Origin: Phytohabitans suffuscus
Lineage (GTDB): Bacteria > Actinomycetota > Actinomycetes > Mycobacteriales > Micromonosporaceae
Assembly: GCF_011764565.1 (NCBI RefSeq)
Contig: NZ_AP022871.1
Span: 6,572,320-6,636,319, forward strand
DNA: 64,000 bases
Reading direction: 5' to 3'
In this document: positions 25,844 to 36,854 of the stretch, in pieces
Layout of the letters: each line of letters begins with the position of its first letter
Position numbering within the stretch: the first letter of the stretch is position 1
Notes under the pieces: generated by a model
What the model saw: only the letters and a program-made list of their open reading frames with translations
Told to the model about the DNA's origin: nothing
The model's database searches: none
Made by a program: the position numbers and the translations under genes

Positions 25844-25910
25844 CCAGATCACTCCGCCGGTCGTCAACCACACTTGGCGCATGGTCGAGAGAAAGGAGGA
25901 CTCGGCTGTC

Positions 25911-26603
25911 ATGTCCGACGCGCCGGCCGCGCCGTTCCATGTCGGTCTGACCCCGGGACGCATCGTCGACATCGCGCTCGACCTCACCCGCCAGTCACAC
26001 CTGGCCGGGTGGTCGATCAGGGATCTAGCCCGCCGCCTCGATGTCGCGCCCTCGGTCATCTACCACCACGTCGGCGGCAAGGACCTCCTCGCCCGGTATG
26101 TCGTGGAACGCGTCCTCGACGGTCTGGCCCCGCCGCCGGCCGACCTCGACTGGCAGGACTGGTTCGGTGCCCTGCTCGACGCCTGCTACCCGCCGGTCGT
26201 CGCCCACCCTGGAGTGGCGAAGTGGGTTCTCATGCACGGCCCGATGTTTCCGTCGGTCCTGCCGGTCATGGAGGCCGGCATGCGGGTGCTCCGCCGGGCC
26301 GGCTTCGGTGACCGGGTGGGCTTCGCCTTCGCCGTCCTGCTGAACAACGCTATGCTCACCGTCTCGATGGGCGACGACCGCCTGCTCCACGAGGACGACG
26401 GACCTCGGGATCACGCGACCATGATGGAAGACTTCCGCCGCGCCGCCACCACCGCCGGCCCGGGGGTCACCGCGCTCGCCGACACGTTCATCACGCCGTT
26501 CGCGCAGGGCGGCCGGGCCGCCGCCCGCCAGCGCGAGGCGTACTACACCTTCGTCGTACGGACCACGATCGCGGGACTGGCCACCCTGCTGCCGGAGTCA
26601 TGA
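25911..26603 (+). CDS. TetR-family regulator divergent from the siderophore importer
   Basis: A 230-residue TetR regulator with an N-terminal helix-turn-helix (HLAGWSIRDLARRLDVAPSV, then IYHHVGGKDLLARYVVERVL) and a C-terminal ligand domain. AAAGGAGG is eleven bases before the ATG at 25911; an in-frame ATG at 25881 has no SD. Its divergent arrangement suggests that it also regulates the ABC operon, perhaps in response to a siderophore, in addition to the iron box. Confidence 0.8.
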   Translation: MSDAPAAPFHVGLTPGRIVDIALDLTRQSHLAGWSIRDLARRLDVAPSVIYHHVGGKDLLARYVVERVLDGLAPPPADLDWQDWFGALLDACYPPVVAHPGVAKWVLMHGPMFPSVLPVMEAGMRVLRRAGFGDRVGFAFAVLLNNAMLTVSMGDDRLLHEDDGPRDHATMMEDFRRAATTAGPGVTALADTFITPFAQGGRAAARQREAYYTFVVRTTIAGLATLLPES

Positions 26604-26612
26604 GCCCGCGCA

Positions 26613-26760
26613 TCAATGTCGCTGGTGTGGTTCGGGTAGGGGCCGGGTCCGGAAGAACCGGTGGGTGTCGAGCAGTTGGCGGGTCGGGGCGGCCAGGCTG
26701 GCCGGCTCCAGCACCCGCTCGATCAGGACGGCGCGCTCTGCGGACCGGGGCTCTGGTCGA
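26613..26760 (-). pseudogene. Unidentified gene, C-terminal remnant
   Basis: One minus-strand frame reads as normal protein for 46 codons (RSAERAVLIERVLEPASLAA, then PTRQLLDTHRFFRTRPLPEP) before a stop, while the rest of the interval does not code. I do not recognise the family. It could be the tail of a lost gene or a chance opening. Confidence 0.3.
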
Positions 26761-26902
26761 CAATGGTGGTCGAGAGTCCGTCAGCCAAATCGTGCCCAGA
26801 GCTACCGGAGGCCGGGTTCGTCGCGCATCCTGGGACTTCTGAGACGGTGCGGCCGTGGCGGCTCGGCGGGCCGGCGGCCGGCAGCGAGGTCAAGGGGGTC
26901 AC

Positions 26903-27904
26903 ATGCCGTCGACGAGGCGGGCTACGAGGTTGTCGCCGCCGTTGGCCGAGCCGGCCGTGCTACGGGCCGGGCGGTCGGTCCCGGTGGGCGGCGACGCTGG
27001 GGCGACGCGTGTGCTCGCCTTCGTCGCCGGCCTGGTGCTCGCGCTCGTCGCCGGCTTCTCGCTCGCCAGGATGGTCGAGGAGCCGGCGTCGCCGCCGGCG
27101 GGTCGACCGGCGGCTCCCGGGGATGGCGGTGCGAACCCCGCGGCACACGATCATGGGGCAGGGGGTGTGCCGAGCGTCAGCACCCAGGTCGGTGGGCTGG
27201 CCGTCAGCGCGGGTGGCTACACCCTGGTGCCCGAGTCGAGGTCTTTGTCCGCGGGAGCGCGGACCCGCTGGCGGTTTCACATCGAGGGCCCGGACCGCAG
27301 GCCCGCGACGGACTTCGCGATCGTGCATGAAAAGCCGTTGCACCTGTTTGTCGCCGGTCGCGACATGTCCGGCTATCAGCACCTGCATCCGACGATGGCG
27401 GCGGACGGCACCTGGAGCGTCGATCTGCTCCTCCCGCGGGCTGGCGTGTGGCGGGCCTTCGCGGACTTCGCGGCGGTCGACCCCGCAGGCACCCAGGTCG
27501 CCACGACCCTCGCCGTTGACCTGACCGTGCCGGGTGACTACCGGCCGCGCGCGCTGCCCGCCGTGGCTCGCGAGTCCATTGTCGACGGACTCACCGTGAC
27601 TCTCGAGGGTACGCCGCAGGTTGGCGCGACCCGCCCGTTGTTGTTCCGGGTGTTCCGCGACGGCTCGCCTGTGACAGACCTGACGCGCTACCTCGGCTCG
27701 TACGGGCACCTGGTCGTGTTGCGCGATGGTGACCTCGGATACGTTCACGCGCACGCTGAGGAGCAGGTCGGCCCGACGCCGAGGGCTGGCGGTGCGGTCA
27801 AGTTCTGGCTCGCTGCCCCGACGCCTGGCCGGTTTCGGCTGTTCTTCGACTTCCAGGTCGGCGGGCAGGTGCGCACCGCGGAGTTCACGGTCGTGGCCCG
27901 GTAG
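26903..27904 (+). CDS. Membrane-anchored extracytoplasmic protein with His motifs (YtkA-like)
   Basis: A 333-residue protein with one N-terminal hydrophobic segment (LAFVAGLVLALVAGFSLARM, about residues 34-53) and a large extracytoplasmic part of two beta-rich repeats. Conserved His-containing motifs are EKPLHLFVAGRDMSGYQHLH and YGHLVVLRDGDLGYVHAH. Proteins of this layout occur near copper or other metal genes in actinobacteria, so metal binding is plausible but not shown. The ATG at 26903 follows AAGGGGG at five bases' spacing. Confidence 0.65.
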   Translation: MPSTRRATRLSPPLAEPAVLRAGRSVPVGGDAGATRVLAFVAGLVLALVAGFSLARMVEEPASPPAGRPAAPGDGGANPAAHDHGAGGVPSVSTQVGGLAVSAGGYTLVPESRSLSAGARTRWRFHIEGPDRRPATDFAIVHEKPLHLFVAGRDMSGYQHLHPTMAADGTWSVDLLLPRAGVWRAFADFAAVDPAGTQVATTLAVDLTVPGDYRPRALPAVARESIVDGLTVTLEGTPQVGATRPLLFRVFRDGSPVTDLTRYLGSYGHLVVLRDGDLGYVHAHAEEQVGPTPRAGGAVKFWLAAPTPGRFRLFFDFQVGGQVRTAEFTVVAR

Positions 27905-27940
27905 CCAATGTGGATCGATCCGCTCGGTGAGTCGCTGCTC

Positions 27941-27976
27941 ATTGTTTTCCATGGACTGATTGTTTTCCATGGACTG
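27941..27976 (+). repeat. Two tandem copies of an 18-bp unit
   Basis: ATTGTTTTCCATGGACTG occurs at 27941-27958 and again at 27959-27976. The unit is AT-richer than its surroundings and lies in the gap before the gene at 28050. It may be simple slippage or a regulatory duplication. Confidence 0.8.
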
Positions 27977-28049
27977 ATTTGAGATCGTCGTGCGGTAGCT
28001 GTCCACTGCGGAGCTACGTCGACCGACGTGCCGGATCGGATGTGATCGT

Positions 28050-29906
28050 ATGGTGAGATATCCGCGCAGAGGGGCGATGCTGTTCGCCGTCGTCCTTGTC
28101 GGCGCTGGCCTGACGGTCGGACCGGCTGGCGCGAACGACGCGAAGGTCTTCGACGACGGCGGCGTTGCGCTCGATAGTCACCAGCACGGTGGCCAGGCCG
28201 GCCGCCTCGACGCCGGCGGCAAGGACGTCAAGCTCATCGGCAAGGGCCGGGTGGATAACGCCCGGCCGGGCGTCGTCTCCGACGTCGGAGTGCTCGGTGA
28301 CTACGCGTACATGGGCGCGTTCAACAGTGACCCGTGCGAGGGCGGCGTCTACGTCATGGACATCTCGAACCTGCGCAACCCGCACCAGGTCGGCTTCATC
28401 GCCGCTTCGCCGGGCTCGTTCGTCGGCGAAGGGGTCCACCCGATCCGTATGCGCACGCCCGCGTTCTCAGGCGACTTGCTGTCGTACAGCAATGAGGTGT
28501 GCACCAACGCCACAGCGCCGCCGGCCGTCGGTGGGGCGACCCTGGTCGACGTCAGCGACCCCCTGCATCCGGTGGTGCTCACCAACGGCTTCGGCGCGGT
28601 CGAGCCAGGAGTGACGACGCGGGCTCGCACGGTCCACAGCACGTTCATGTGGCAGACCGGGTCAGGAAGAAACAGCAAGGTCTACATCGTGCTCCCCGAC
28701 AGCCGTACACCGATGCTGCCGATCTTCGATATCACCGATCCGCGGCACCCGGTGCAGGTCATCGACATCGACCTACCCCAGATGTTCCCCCAGATCCTGC
28801 AGACCGGTGTCGACCTGGACACGGTGTTCTTCCACGATGTGGTGGTCCGCCAGCAGGGCAACCGGCAGCTCATGCTGCTGTCCTTCTGGGACGCCGGCTA
28901 CGTGGTGCTCGACGTGACCGACCCGGCCCACCCCCGCTATGTGGCCGACAGCGACTTCACCTTCCCCGACCCGCAGCTGCTCGAAACCAACGGCCTGGCG
29001 CTCGGCCCTGAAGGCAATGGGCACTACGCCGAGTTCGTAGACAACAGGAAGTACATCCTGGCCACGGACGAGGACTTCGGGCCGACCCGGGTCCGGGTCG
29101 TGGGCGACGACGGCGGTGACTTCCGGGCGGTCCAGGCTGGCAGCGCACAGCTGCCGACCGGCGGCAGCCTCTCCGGTACGGCGATCTTCGTCGGCCTCGG
29201 CTGCAACGCGTCGCCGCCGGAGCCGGCACCAGCCACCGGCGGGCCGTACGTCGCGCTGGTCGAGCGGGGCGGATGTGGCTTCACCGAGATGGCGGCCAAC
29301 GTGGAGTCGCGCGGGTACGCCGGTACCGTCGTCTTCAACCGGACCGGGCCAGCGGGTGGCTGCGGAGCGCTGGTCAATCCGTCCGTGGTGGCGACCAAGC
29401 CCTTCTTCTTCGTCAACCGGCTCGCCGGTCTGTCGCTGGTGGACGCCGAAGCGGGCTACGACGAGGCCGCCTGCCAGGCCAGCTCCGCCCGGCTCCCGGT
29501 GGCGGTCGGCACCGTTGGAGACGACGTCACACTGGCCGCCACCTTCGACGGGTGGGGCTACCTCCACCTGTTCCGCAACGAGACCGGCAAGCTGACGGAG
29601 CTCGACACCTACGCCGTGCGGGAGGGCATGGACCCCGCGTACGCGACCGGGTTCGGCGACCAGACCGTGCATGAGGTGGCCGTCTCCAAGCAGCGACCGC
29701 ACCTGGCGTACGTGTCGTACTACAACGCGGGTTTCCGGGTCATCAGCGTCAGAAATGGCAAGATCAACGAAGTTGGCCGCTTCATCGACGAGGGCGGCAA
29801 CAACTTCTGGGGCGTCCAGGTCATCCAGCGTGGCGTCAACGAGTACGTGCTCGCCAGCGACCGCGACTTCGGGCTGTACGTGTTCAAGTACACCGGCAAC
29901 CGCTGA
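28050..29906 (+). CDS. Secreted LVIVD-repeat protein with inserted PA domain
   Basis: A 618-residue exported protein. A signal peptide covers about residues 1-28 (MLFAVVLVGAGLTVGPAGA). The body consists of LVIVD-type beta-propeller repeats (YVMDISNLRNPHQVGFIAAS, FDITDPRHPVQVIDIDLP, VLDVTDPAHPRYVADSDF). Between about residues 370 and 470 lies a protease-associated domain (YVALVERGGCGFTEMAANVE, FFFVNRLAGLSLVDAEAG). Such proteins are surface or extracellular; a binding role is likely but no catalytic site is seen. It is a single gene ending in a strong hairpin. Confidence 0.8.
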   Translation: MVRYPRRGAMLFAVVLVGAGLTVGPAGANDAKVFDDGGVALDSHQHGGQAGRLDAGGKDVKLIGKGRVDNARPGVVSDVGVLGDYAYMGAFNSDPCEGGVYVMDISNLRNPHQVGFIAASPGSFVGEGVHPIRMRTPAFSGDLLSYSNEVCTNATAPPAVGGATLVDVSDPLHPVVLTNGFGAVEPGVTTRARTVHSTFMWQTGSGRNSKVYIVLPDSRTPMLPIFDITDPRHPVQVIDIDLPQMFPQILQTGVDLDTVFFHDVVVRQQGNRQLMLLSFWDAGYVVLDVTDPAHPRYVADSDFTFPDPQLLETNGLALGPEGNGHYAEFVDNRKYILATDEDFGPTRVRVVGDDGGDFRAVQAGSAQLPTGGSLSGTAIFVGLGCNASPPEPAPATGGPYVALVERGGCGFTEMAANVESRGYAGTVVFNRTGPAGGCGALVNPSVVATKPFFFVNRLAGLSLVDAEAGYDEAACQASSARLPVAVGTVGDDVTLAATFDGWGYLHLFRNETGKLTELDTYAVREGMDPAYATGFGDQTVHEVAVSKQRPHLAYVSYYNAGFRVISVRNGKINEVGRFIDEGGNNFWGVQVIQRGVNEYVLASDRDFGLYVFKYTGNR

Positions 29907-29916
29907 GGTCCTGCCG

Positions 29917-29956
29917 CGGTGACGGCGTCGCCATCGACTTGGTGGCGCCGTTACCG
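29917..29956. terminator. Bidirectional hairpin between convergent genes
   Basis: A 15-16-bp stem (29917-29932 with 29941-29956, including a few G-U pairs) encloses an 8-base loop. It lies between the LVIVD gene and the convergent AraC fragment. Confidence 0.6.
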
Positions 29957-29972
29957 TTGCGGGAAATGTGGG

Positions 29973-30275
29973 TCAGGCTTTCCCGGTCTCGCGCTCCTGA
30001 TAGTCGCGCGGTGATAGTCCGTGGAAGCGGGTGAAGGCGGCGCTGAAGGTCGGCAGGTGGGCGTAGCCGACGCGGCGTGAGACGGCGCTGGGCTTGGCAC
30101 CGCCGGTGAGCATGTCTCGGGCGATGCGCATGCGGGCGGCGTAGCACCACCGGGCGAAGCTCATACCGGTCTGTTCGCGGAAGGTCCGGTGGATGTCGGC
30201 GGGCACGTCGAGCCCTGACCTGCCGGAAGTACCGATGCGGCGCAGGTAGTCCATGGCCGCTCCCCGTGCCCGTGA
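29973..30275 (-). pseudogene. AraC-family regulator, C-terminal DNA-binding fragment
   Basis: The minus-strand frame encodes only the double helix-turn-helix of an AraC regulator (DIHRTFREQTGMSFARWCYA, ARMRIARDMLTGGAKPSAVS, VGYAHLPTFSAAFTRFHGLS) followed by the usual PRDYQ ending. The effector domain is absent. The start side runs into unrelated sequence just before the truncated deformylase gene on the same strand, so it is a 3' gene fragment joined to a 5' gene fragment. Confidence 0.7.
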
Positions 30276-30347
30276 GTCGGTCGGCATCGGTAGCGACCGG
30301 GTCACCGGTGATGGTCTGTCCGGTGACGGTCGCGAGGGCGGGTCGGG

Positions 30348-30683
30348 TCAGCGGAGCGGGGTCTGGGGGCCGGGCACGGACAGGCAGCCCTCGGTGTCGG
30401 TGGTGGTGCCAGCCAGCGCGGAGACCGGCTTCAGGACCGGGTTGACCACATGGCCGACCTGGTGGTCGCCGCTGGCGTCGGGGCAGTCGTAGACGAACAC
30501 CCGCAACCCGACCCCGATCTGGTTGGCGGCCAACCCCACGCCGTGCGCGGCGTACATGGACGTGAACATGTCGTCCACCAGCTTGGCCAGGTCGTTGTCG
30601 AAGTCGGTGACCGGCTGGCAGTGGGTGTGCAGGACGGGAGTGCCGTGCAGGGTGATCGGGCGGGCGACACCGGAACGAGACAT
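30348..30683 (-). pseudogene. def: Peptide deformylase, truncated before the HExxH motif
   Basis: A 111-residue N-terminal part of a peptide deformylase. Motif 1 (HGVGLAANQIGVGLRVF) and motif 2 (EGCLSVPG, whose Cys is a metal ligand) are present. Motif 3, the HExxH helix supplying the other two ligands and the catalytic Glu, is missing; the frame ends six residues after motif 2, where homology switches to the AraC fragment. As it stands it cannot be active. It is divergent from alaS and shares with it a Nur-box palindrome 19 bases from its start, so it was a metal-regulated deformylase paralogue. Confidence 0.8.
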
Positions 30684-30701
30684 GTGGCTAAGCATATGCA
30701 T

Positions 30702-30718
30702 CTGCAAAAGAGTTGCAG
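30702..30718. promoter_or_regulatory. Nur-box-like operator, alaS/deformylase promoter
   Basis: CTGCAA-AAGAG-TTGCAG, a perfect 6-5-6 palindrome, fits the Streptomyces Nur consensus TTGCaa-N5-ttGCAA at all but the outermost position of each arm. It is 15 bases before the alaS start and 19 before the deformylase start. Two related sites head the next two operons (35406 and 37787). Confidence 0.75.
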
Positions 30719-30732
30719 TAGTGTGCCGGGTC

Positions 30733-33408
<2,676 letters not shown>

Positions 33409-33432
33409 CCCCGTTCTGAAAGGTCGGCCCAC

Positions 33433-34107
33433 GTGTCTGACGAACACACCCACCCGCATCCGCACGCAGATCCACACCCAGCACGTGGGACAGTCGGGCG
33501 GGCGCTGCGCATCGGCATCGGCGGGCCGGTCGGCTCGGGCAAGACGGCGCTGGTGGCCGCGCTGTGCCGCGCGCTCGCCGCCGACCTGCGGCTCGCGGTC
33601 GTCACCAACGACATCTACACGACCGAGGACGCCGACTTCCTGCTCCGCAACGGGGTGCTGCCGGCCGACCGGATCCGCGCGGTGGAGACCGGCTGCTGCC
33701 CGCACACCGCGATCCGCGACGACATCTCGGCCAACCTCGACGCCTGCGAGGACCTGGAGGCCGACCTCGGCCCGCTCGACCTCGTGCTGGTCGAGAGCGG
33801 CGGCGACAACCTGACCGCCACGTTCAGCAAGGGTCTGGTCGACTATCAGATCTTCGTGGTCGACGTGGCCGGTGGCGACAAGGTGCCGCGCAAGGGCGGC
33901 CCCGGCGTCACCACCGCCGACCTGCTGGTCGTCAACAAGACCGACCTGGCCCCGCTGGTCGGCGCCGACCTGTCCGTCATGGCCCGCGACGCGGCCGCCC
34001 GTCGCGGCGACCTGCCGACCGTGTTCCTCTCCCTGGTGCAGGACCCCGCCGCGACACCCGTGGCCGAATGGGTCCGCACGCTGACGCGGCACCAGGTGCC
34101 CGCCTGA
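33433..34107 (+). CDS. ureG: UreG-type nickel-delivery GTPase, no urease genes nearby
   Basis: A 224-residue SIMIBI GTPase. A His-rich N-terminus (DEHTHPHPHADPHP) precedes the Walker A GGPVGSGKTAL. The UreG signatures are all there: TNDIYTTEDADFLL, the metal-binding Cys-Pro-His in VETGCCPHTAIRDD, LVESGGDNLTATFSKGL and the NKTD guanine-specificity motif. In urease maturation UreG carries Ni to the active site on GTP hydrolysis. No urease structural or other accessory genes are in the window, so it is an orphan. It begins 24 bases after alaS and overlaps larC (TGATG at 34105-34109). Confidence 0.9.
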   Translation: MSDEHTHPHPHADPHPARGTVGRALRIGIGGPVGSGKTALVAALCRALAADLRLAVVTNDIYTTEDADFLLRNGVLPADRIRAVETGCCPHTAIRDDISANLDACEDLEADLGPLDLVLVESGGDNLTATFSKGLVDYQIFVVDVAGGDKVPRKGGPGVTTADLLVVNKTDLAPLVGADLSVMARDAAARRGDLPTVFLSLVQDPAATPVAEWVRTLTRHQVPA

Positions 34108-34916
34108 TGTCCACACCTGAGGGTCCACAGCAGACTCTGGTCGGCTGGTTCGACGCGAGTGCCGGGGCGAGCGGCGACATGCTGCTCGGCTCGCTGGTGG
34201 GTGTCGGCGTTCCGCTCGATGTGCTCGCGCAGGCGGTCGACGCGGTCGATGCGGGCCCGGTCAAGCTCACCGAGCAACGGGTACACCGGCACGGCCTGGC
34301 CGCCACCCAGGTCCGGGTCCACCAGGCCGTGCAAGACCAGCCGCACCGGCATCTGCGGGACATCCACCGGCTGCTGGACAGTTCCACCCTCACCCCGCCC
34401 GTGCGGGATCTGGCCCGCGCCGCCTTCGACCTGCTCGGCGCCGCGGAGGCGTGGGTGCACGACAGCGACCCCGACCACGTCCACTTCCACGAGGTCGGGG
34501 CGTTGGACGCCATCGCGGACATCGTCGGTGTCAGCGCCGGCGTGGACTGGCTGCGCCGCACCCAGGGACTCGGCCAGCTGGCGGTCGGACCGATCGAGGC
34601 GGGCTCCGCCACCGGGCAGATCCGCGCCGCGCACGGACGCATTCCCGTCCCCGCACCAGCGGTTGTGGATATCGCTCGCCGGCGCGGGTTGGTGCTCACC
34701 GGCGACCTGCCCTACGAGGCGTGCACACCGACCGGCATCGCCCTGCTCGCGGTCATCGCCGACCGGCAGGCCGCCATGCCACCGCTGCGTCCGCATCGGG
34801 TCGGCCTCGGGGCTGGCACAAGCGATCCGGGCCAGGCCGCGAATGTGCTCCGCCTGATCATCGGGGCCGTCGACCCAGCCTGCGAACGCCCGGCCGCGTT
34901 ACCCTCAGTGTCATGA
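34107..34916 (+). CDS. larC: LarC-family nickel-insertion protein, N-terminal (LarC1) domain only
   Basis: A 269-residue protein matching the N-terminal domain of LarC: GWFDASAGASGDMLLGSLVG at the start, HFHEVGALDAIADIVG in the middle and PYEACTPTGIALLAVIAD later. LarC builds the nickel-pincer cofactor of lactate racemase by inserting Ni; the full protein is about 400 residues, and the CTP-binding C-terminal LarC2 domain is absent here. It ends cleanly and overlaps the next gene (ATGA at 34913-34916), so the short form looks genuine. No larA, larB or larE is in the window. Operon position with ureG suggests a general Ni-handling role. Confidence 0.8.
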   Translation: MSTPEGPQQTLVGWFDASAGASGDMLLGSLVGVGVPLDVLAQAVDAVDAGPVKLTEQRVHRHGLAATQVRVHQAVQDQPHRHLRDIHRLLDSSTLTPPVRDLARAAFDLLGAAEAWVHDSDPDHVHFHEVGALDAIADIVGVSAGVDWLRRTQGLGQLAVGPIEAGSATGQIRAAHGRIPVPAPAVVDIARRRGLVLTGDLPYEACTPTGIALLAVIADRQAAMPPLRPHRVGLGAGTSDPGQAANVLRLIIGAVDPACERPAALPSVS

Positions 34917-35383
34917 CCCGTACGGTTACCCGGCGGGCGACCGCCTTCGATCCCGTCGCCCGCGCCGCATGGGCCTGGACGATGCTCGACGCGATCGGCA
35001 GCCGCCACACGATCGCCCGCACCATGGTCGTCGACATCCTCGCGGCCGTCGACGGGCATCTGCCGATCACCGAGATCCATGAACGGGTGGCCGCCACCCG
35101 GCCGGAGATCAACCTGTCGACCGTGCACCGCACGATCGCGTTTCTGGTCGAGCACGGCGTCGCCCACCCGCTGCCGCTGCCGGGCGAGGGCCGTTACGGG
35201 CTCAATGACGCCCCGCACCATCACGCCGTCTGCGACACCTGTGGGGCGGTCTCCGAGATCGCCGCGCAGACCCTCGCCGCTGCGGTCACCGCCGCCGAAC
35301 GTTCCAGCGATTTCACGCTCGGTGACTCGGGGTTGGCGTTGTTTGGCCGTTGCCCGGCCTGTCGCGGGCGGACACGCCGCTGA
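34913..35383 (+). CDS. Fur-family regulator, probably Nur-like
   Basis: A 156-residue Fur-family repressor. The winged helix is HLPITEIHERVAATRPEINL, with recognition helix STVHRTIAFLVEHGV. The metal-binding hinge has APHHHAVCDTCGAVSEI, and a second pair of cysteines (CPAC) near the C-terminus completes a Cys4 structural zinc site. Sequence alone does not separate Nur from Zur; I favour a nickel sensor because three Nur-consensus palindromes sit in front of this operon and its two neighbours, and because the targets are Ni chaperones and an SOD. The start overlaps larC (ATGA), and the operon's own promoter has a box, so it should be autoregulated. Confidence 0.8.
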   Translation: MTRTVTRRATAFDPVARAAWAWTMLDAIGSRHTIARTMVVDILAAVDGHLPITEIHERVAATRPEINLSTVHRTIAFLVEHGVAHPLPLPGEGRYGLNDAPHHHAVCDTCGAVSEIAAQTLAAAVTAAERSSDFTLGDSGLALFGRCPACRGRTRR

Positions 35384-35405
35384 CACTGCTGCCATCACCA
35401 TGTTG

Positions 35406-35422
35406 TTGCATATGGCTGGCAA
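35406..35422. promoter_or_regulatory. Nur-box-like operator, SOD operon
   Basis: TTGCAT-ATGGC-TGGCAA has the 6-5-6 layout of the Nur consensus TTGCaa-N5-ttGCAA with two deviations (the last base of the left arm and the second base of the right arm). It is 13 bases before the first start codon of the operon, at 35435. Confidence 0.65.
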
Positions 35423-35434
35423 CAGCGTCGTAGG

Positions 35435-35947
35435 ATGGCGCTCATGGAACTTGGCGGCGATTCGCCGTCGGGCTCCGTCGCGATGATCCGGGGCGTCCGG
35501 GCGCTGGTGGAGACCGTGTTGTTGAGCGCGCGAGGCGGACAGCTTTGCTTCCGCACCGTGTCAAGGCGGCTCGGTGCCGGCGAGCACCCGGACGCCTGCG
35601 CGCGGAGCCTGGCCGGTCCTGGCGTGGGGCTGCTGCACTCCACCTCCTGGCGGTATACGGAGGGCGGGATTGTGCTCACCTACGTGGGCCTGCCCGACCC
35701 CGAACCGGCCGCCCTGGTCGCACCGGTACGCGACCTACCGACGGTGCGCGGGGTCGACCCGCTGACGCCGAGCCCGCCCGTAGTACGCCAGGCGGATGTC
35801 GCCGCGCACGCCTGCCGGCACCTGGCGTTCCTGCGGCACACCGACCCGCAGGTCGCCGGCACGGTCACGCAGGCGGCGCGGGTGTGGGACCTGATCGACA
35901 TGTTCACCCCGGCTGTGGCCGGGCTTCTACCGACGAAAACGAGGTAA
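35435..35947 (+). CDS. Unrecognised protein, first gene of the SOD operon
   Basis: A 170-residue protein that I do not recognise. It has no signal peptide or membrane helix. The middle contains LLHSTSWRYTEGGIVLTYVG and DPEPAALVAPVRDLPTVRGV; the C-terminal part is helical with HACRHLAFLRHTDPQVAGTV. An alternative ATG lies nine bases downstream at 35444; neither has an SD, so a leaderless or short-leader mRNA is possible. It is three bases from the SOD start and lies behind the Nur-like box, so a role in nickel or superoxide stress is inferred from position only. Confidence 0.7.
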   Translation: MALMELGGDSPSGSVAMIRGVRALVETVLLSARGGQLCFRTVSRRLGAGEHPDACARSLAGPGVGLLHSTSWRYTEGGIVLTYVGLPDPEPAALVAPVRDLPTVRGVDPLTPSPPVVRQADVAAHACRHLAFLRHTDPQVAGTVTQAARVWDLIDMFTPAVAGLLPTKTR

Positions 35948-35949
35948 TC

Positions 35950-36564
35950 GTGGCCGTGTACTCGCTGCCCGACCTGCCCTACGACTACGCGGCGTTGGAG
36001 CCGCATATCAACGGGCAGATCCTGGAGCTGCACCACGACAAGCACCACGCCGCCTATGTGAAGGGCGCCAACGACACGCTCGACCGGATCGCCGAGGCTC
36101 GAGACAAGGGTGACTTCAGCTCTATCGTCGGGTTGGAGAAGACCCTGGCGTTCAATGTTTCCGGGCATGTGCTGCACACGCTGTACTGGCAGAACATGAC
36201 CCCGGACGGCGGCGAGCGCCCGGACGGTGACCTGGCCGAGGCGATCGCCGAGCACTTCGGGTCGTTCGAGGCGTTCCATGGGCAGATGTCCGCCGCGACG
36301 ACGCTGGTGCAGGGCTCGGGTTGGGGTGTGCTGTCGTATGAGCCGGCGTCGCGGCGGCTGATCGTGGAGCAGGTCTACGACCACCACGGCAACGTCGGTA
36401 TCGGCTCGGTGCCTTTGCTGGCCTTCGACGCCTGGGAGCACGCCTACTACCTGCAGTACCGCAACGTGCGCCCGGACTTCGTCAAGGCCATGTGGGAGGT
36501 CGTCAACTGGCCCGACGTGGCCGCCCGCTACGCCGCCGCCCTCGCCGCGACGCCGGCCGGGTGA
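35950..36564 (+). CDS. Fe/Mn-type superoxide dismutase
   Basis: A 204-residue cytosolic SOD. The four metal ligands are visible: His28 (LELHHDKHHAAYVKGAN), His76 (VSGHVLHTLYW), Asp160 and His164 (LLAFDAWEHAYYLQYRNVRP). In Streptomyces the Fe-SOD is repressed through Nur when nickel is plentiful and a Ni-SOD takes over. The Nur-like box in front of this operon gives the same logic here. The GTG start at 35950 follows the upstream stop immediately. The 3' end overlaps the next gene by four bases. Confidence 0.9.
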   Translation: MAVYSLPDLPYDYAALEPHINGQILELHHDKHHAAYVKGANDTLDRIAEARDKGDFSSIVGLEKTLAFNVSGHVLHTLYWQNMTPDGGERPDGDLAEAIAEHFGSFEAFHGQMSAATTLVQGSGWGVLSYEPASRRLIVEQVYDHHGNVGIGSVPLLAFDAWEHAYYLQYRNVRPDFVKAMWEVVNWPDVAARYAAALAATPAG

Positions 36565-36848
36565 ATCCGACCACGCCGGAGGCGGCGATGGCCGCGGTGC
36601 TGCCGGCCGCGTTGGAGCTCACCACCGCGTACACGGCGGCCGGGGACGACCCGAGCCTGTACTGGGAGGCGATGCGGCGGGTGCTCGGCGAGTCTCTCGA
36701 CGGGGTCGACCCCGCAACTGCCATGGCTCAGCTCATCTTCGGGCTCTGCGCCCTGTCCGGGATCCTGCTCGACCAGCTGGCCGAGCAGACCGGACAGGAT
36801 CGGGCCGGGCTGCTGGCCGAGATCCACCGCGTTTACCTGACCGGGTGA
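36561..36848 (+). CDS. Small unrecognised helical protein
   Basis: A 95-residue, probably all-helical protein (ALELTTAYTAAGDDPSLYWE, MAQLIFGLCALSGILLDQLA) without recognised motifs. The GTG start overlaps the SOD stop (GTGA at 36561-36564), implying translational coupling. It lies between the SOD and a CGNR-type protein within the same operon. Function unknown. Confidence 0.65.
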   Translation: MNPTTPEAAMAAVLPAALELTTAYTAAGDDPSLYWEAMRRVLGESLDGVDPATAMAQLIFGLCALSGILLDQLAEQTGQDRAGLLAEIHRVYLTG

Positions 36849-36854
36849 ACGAGC

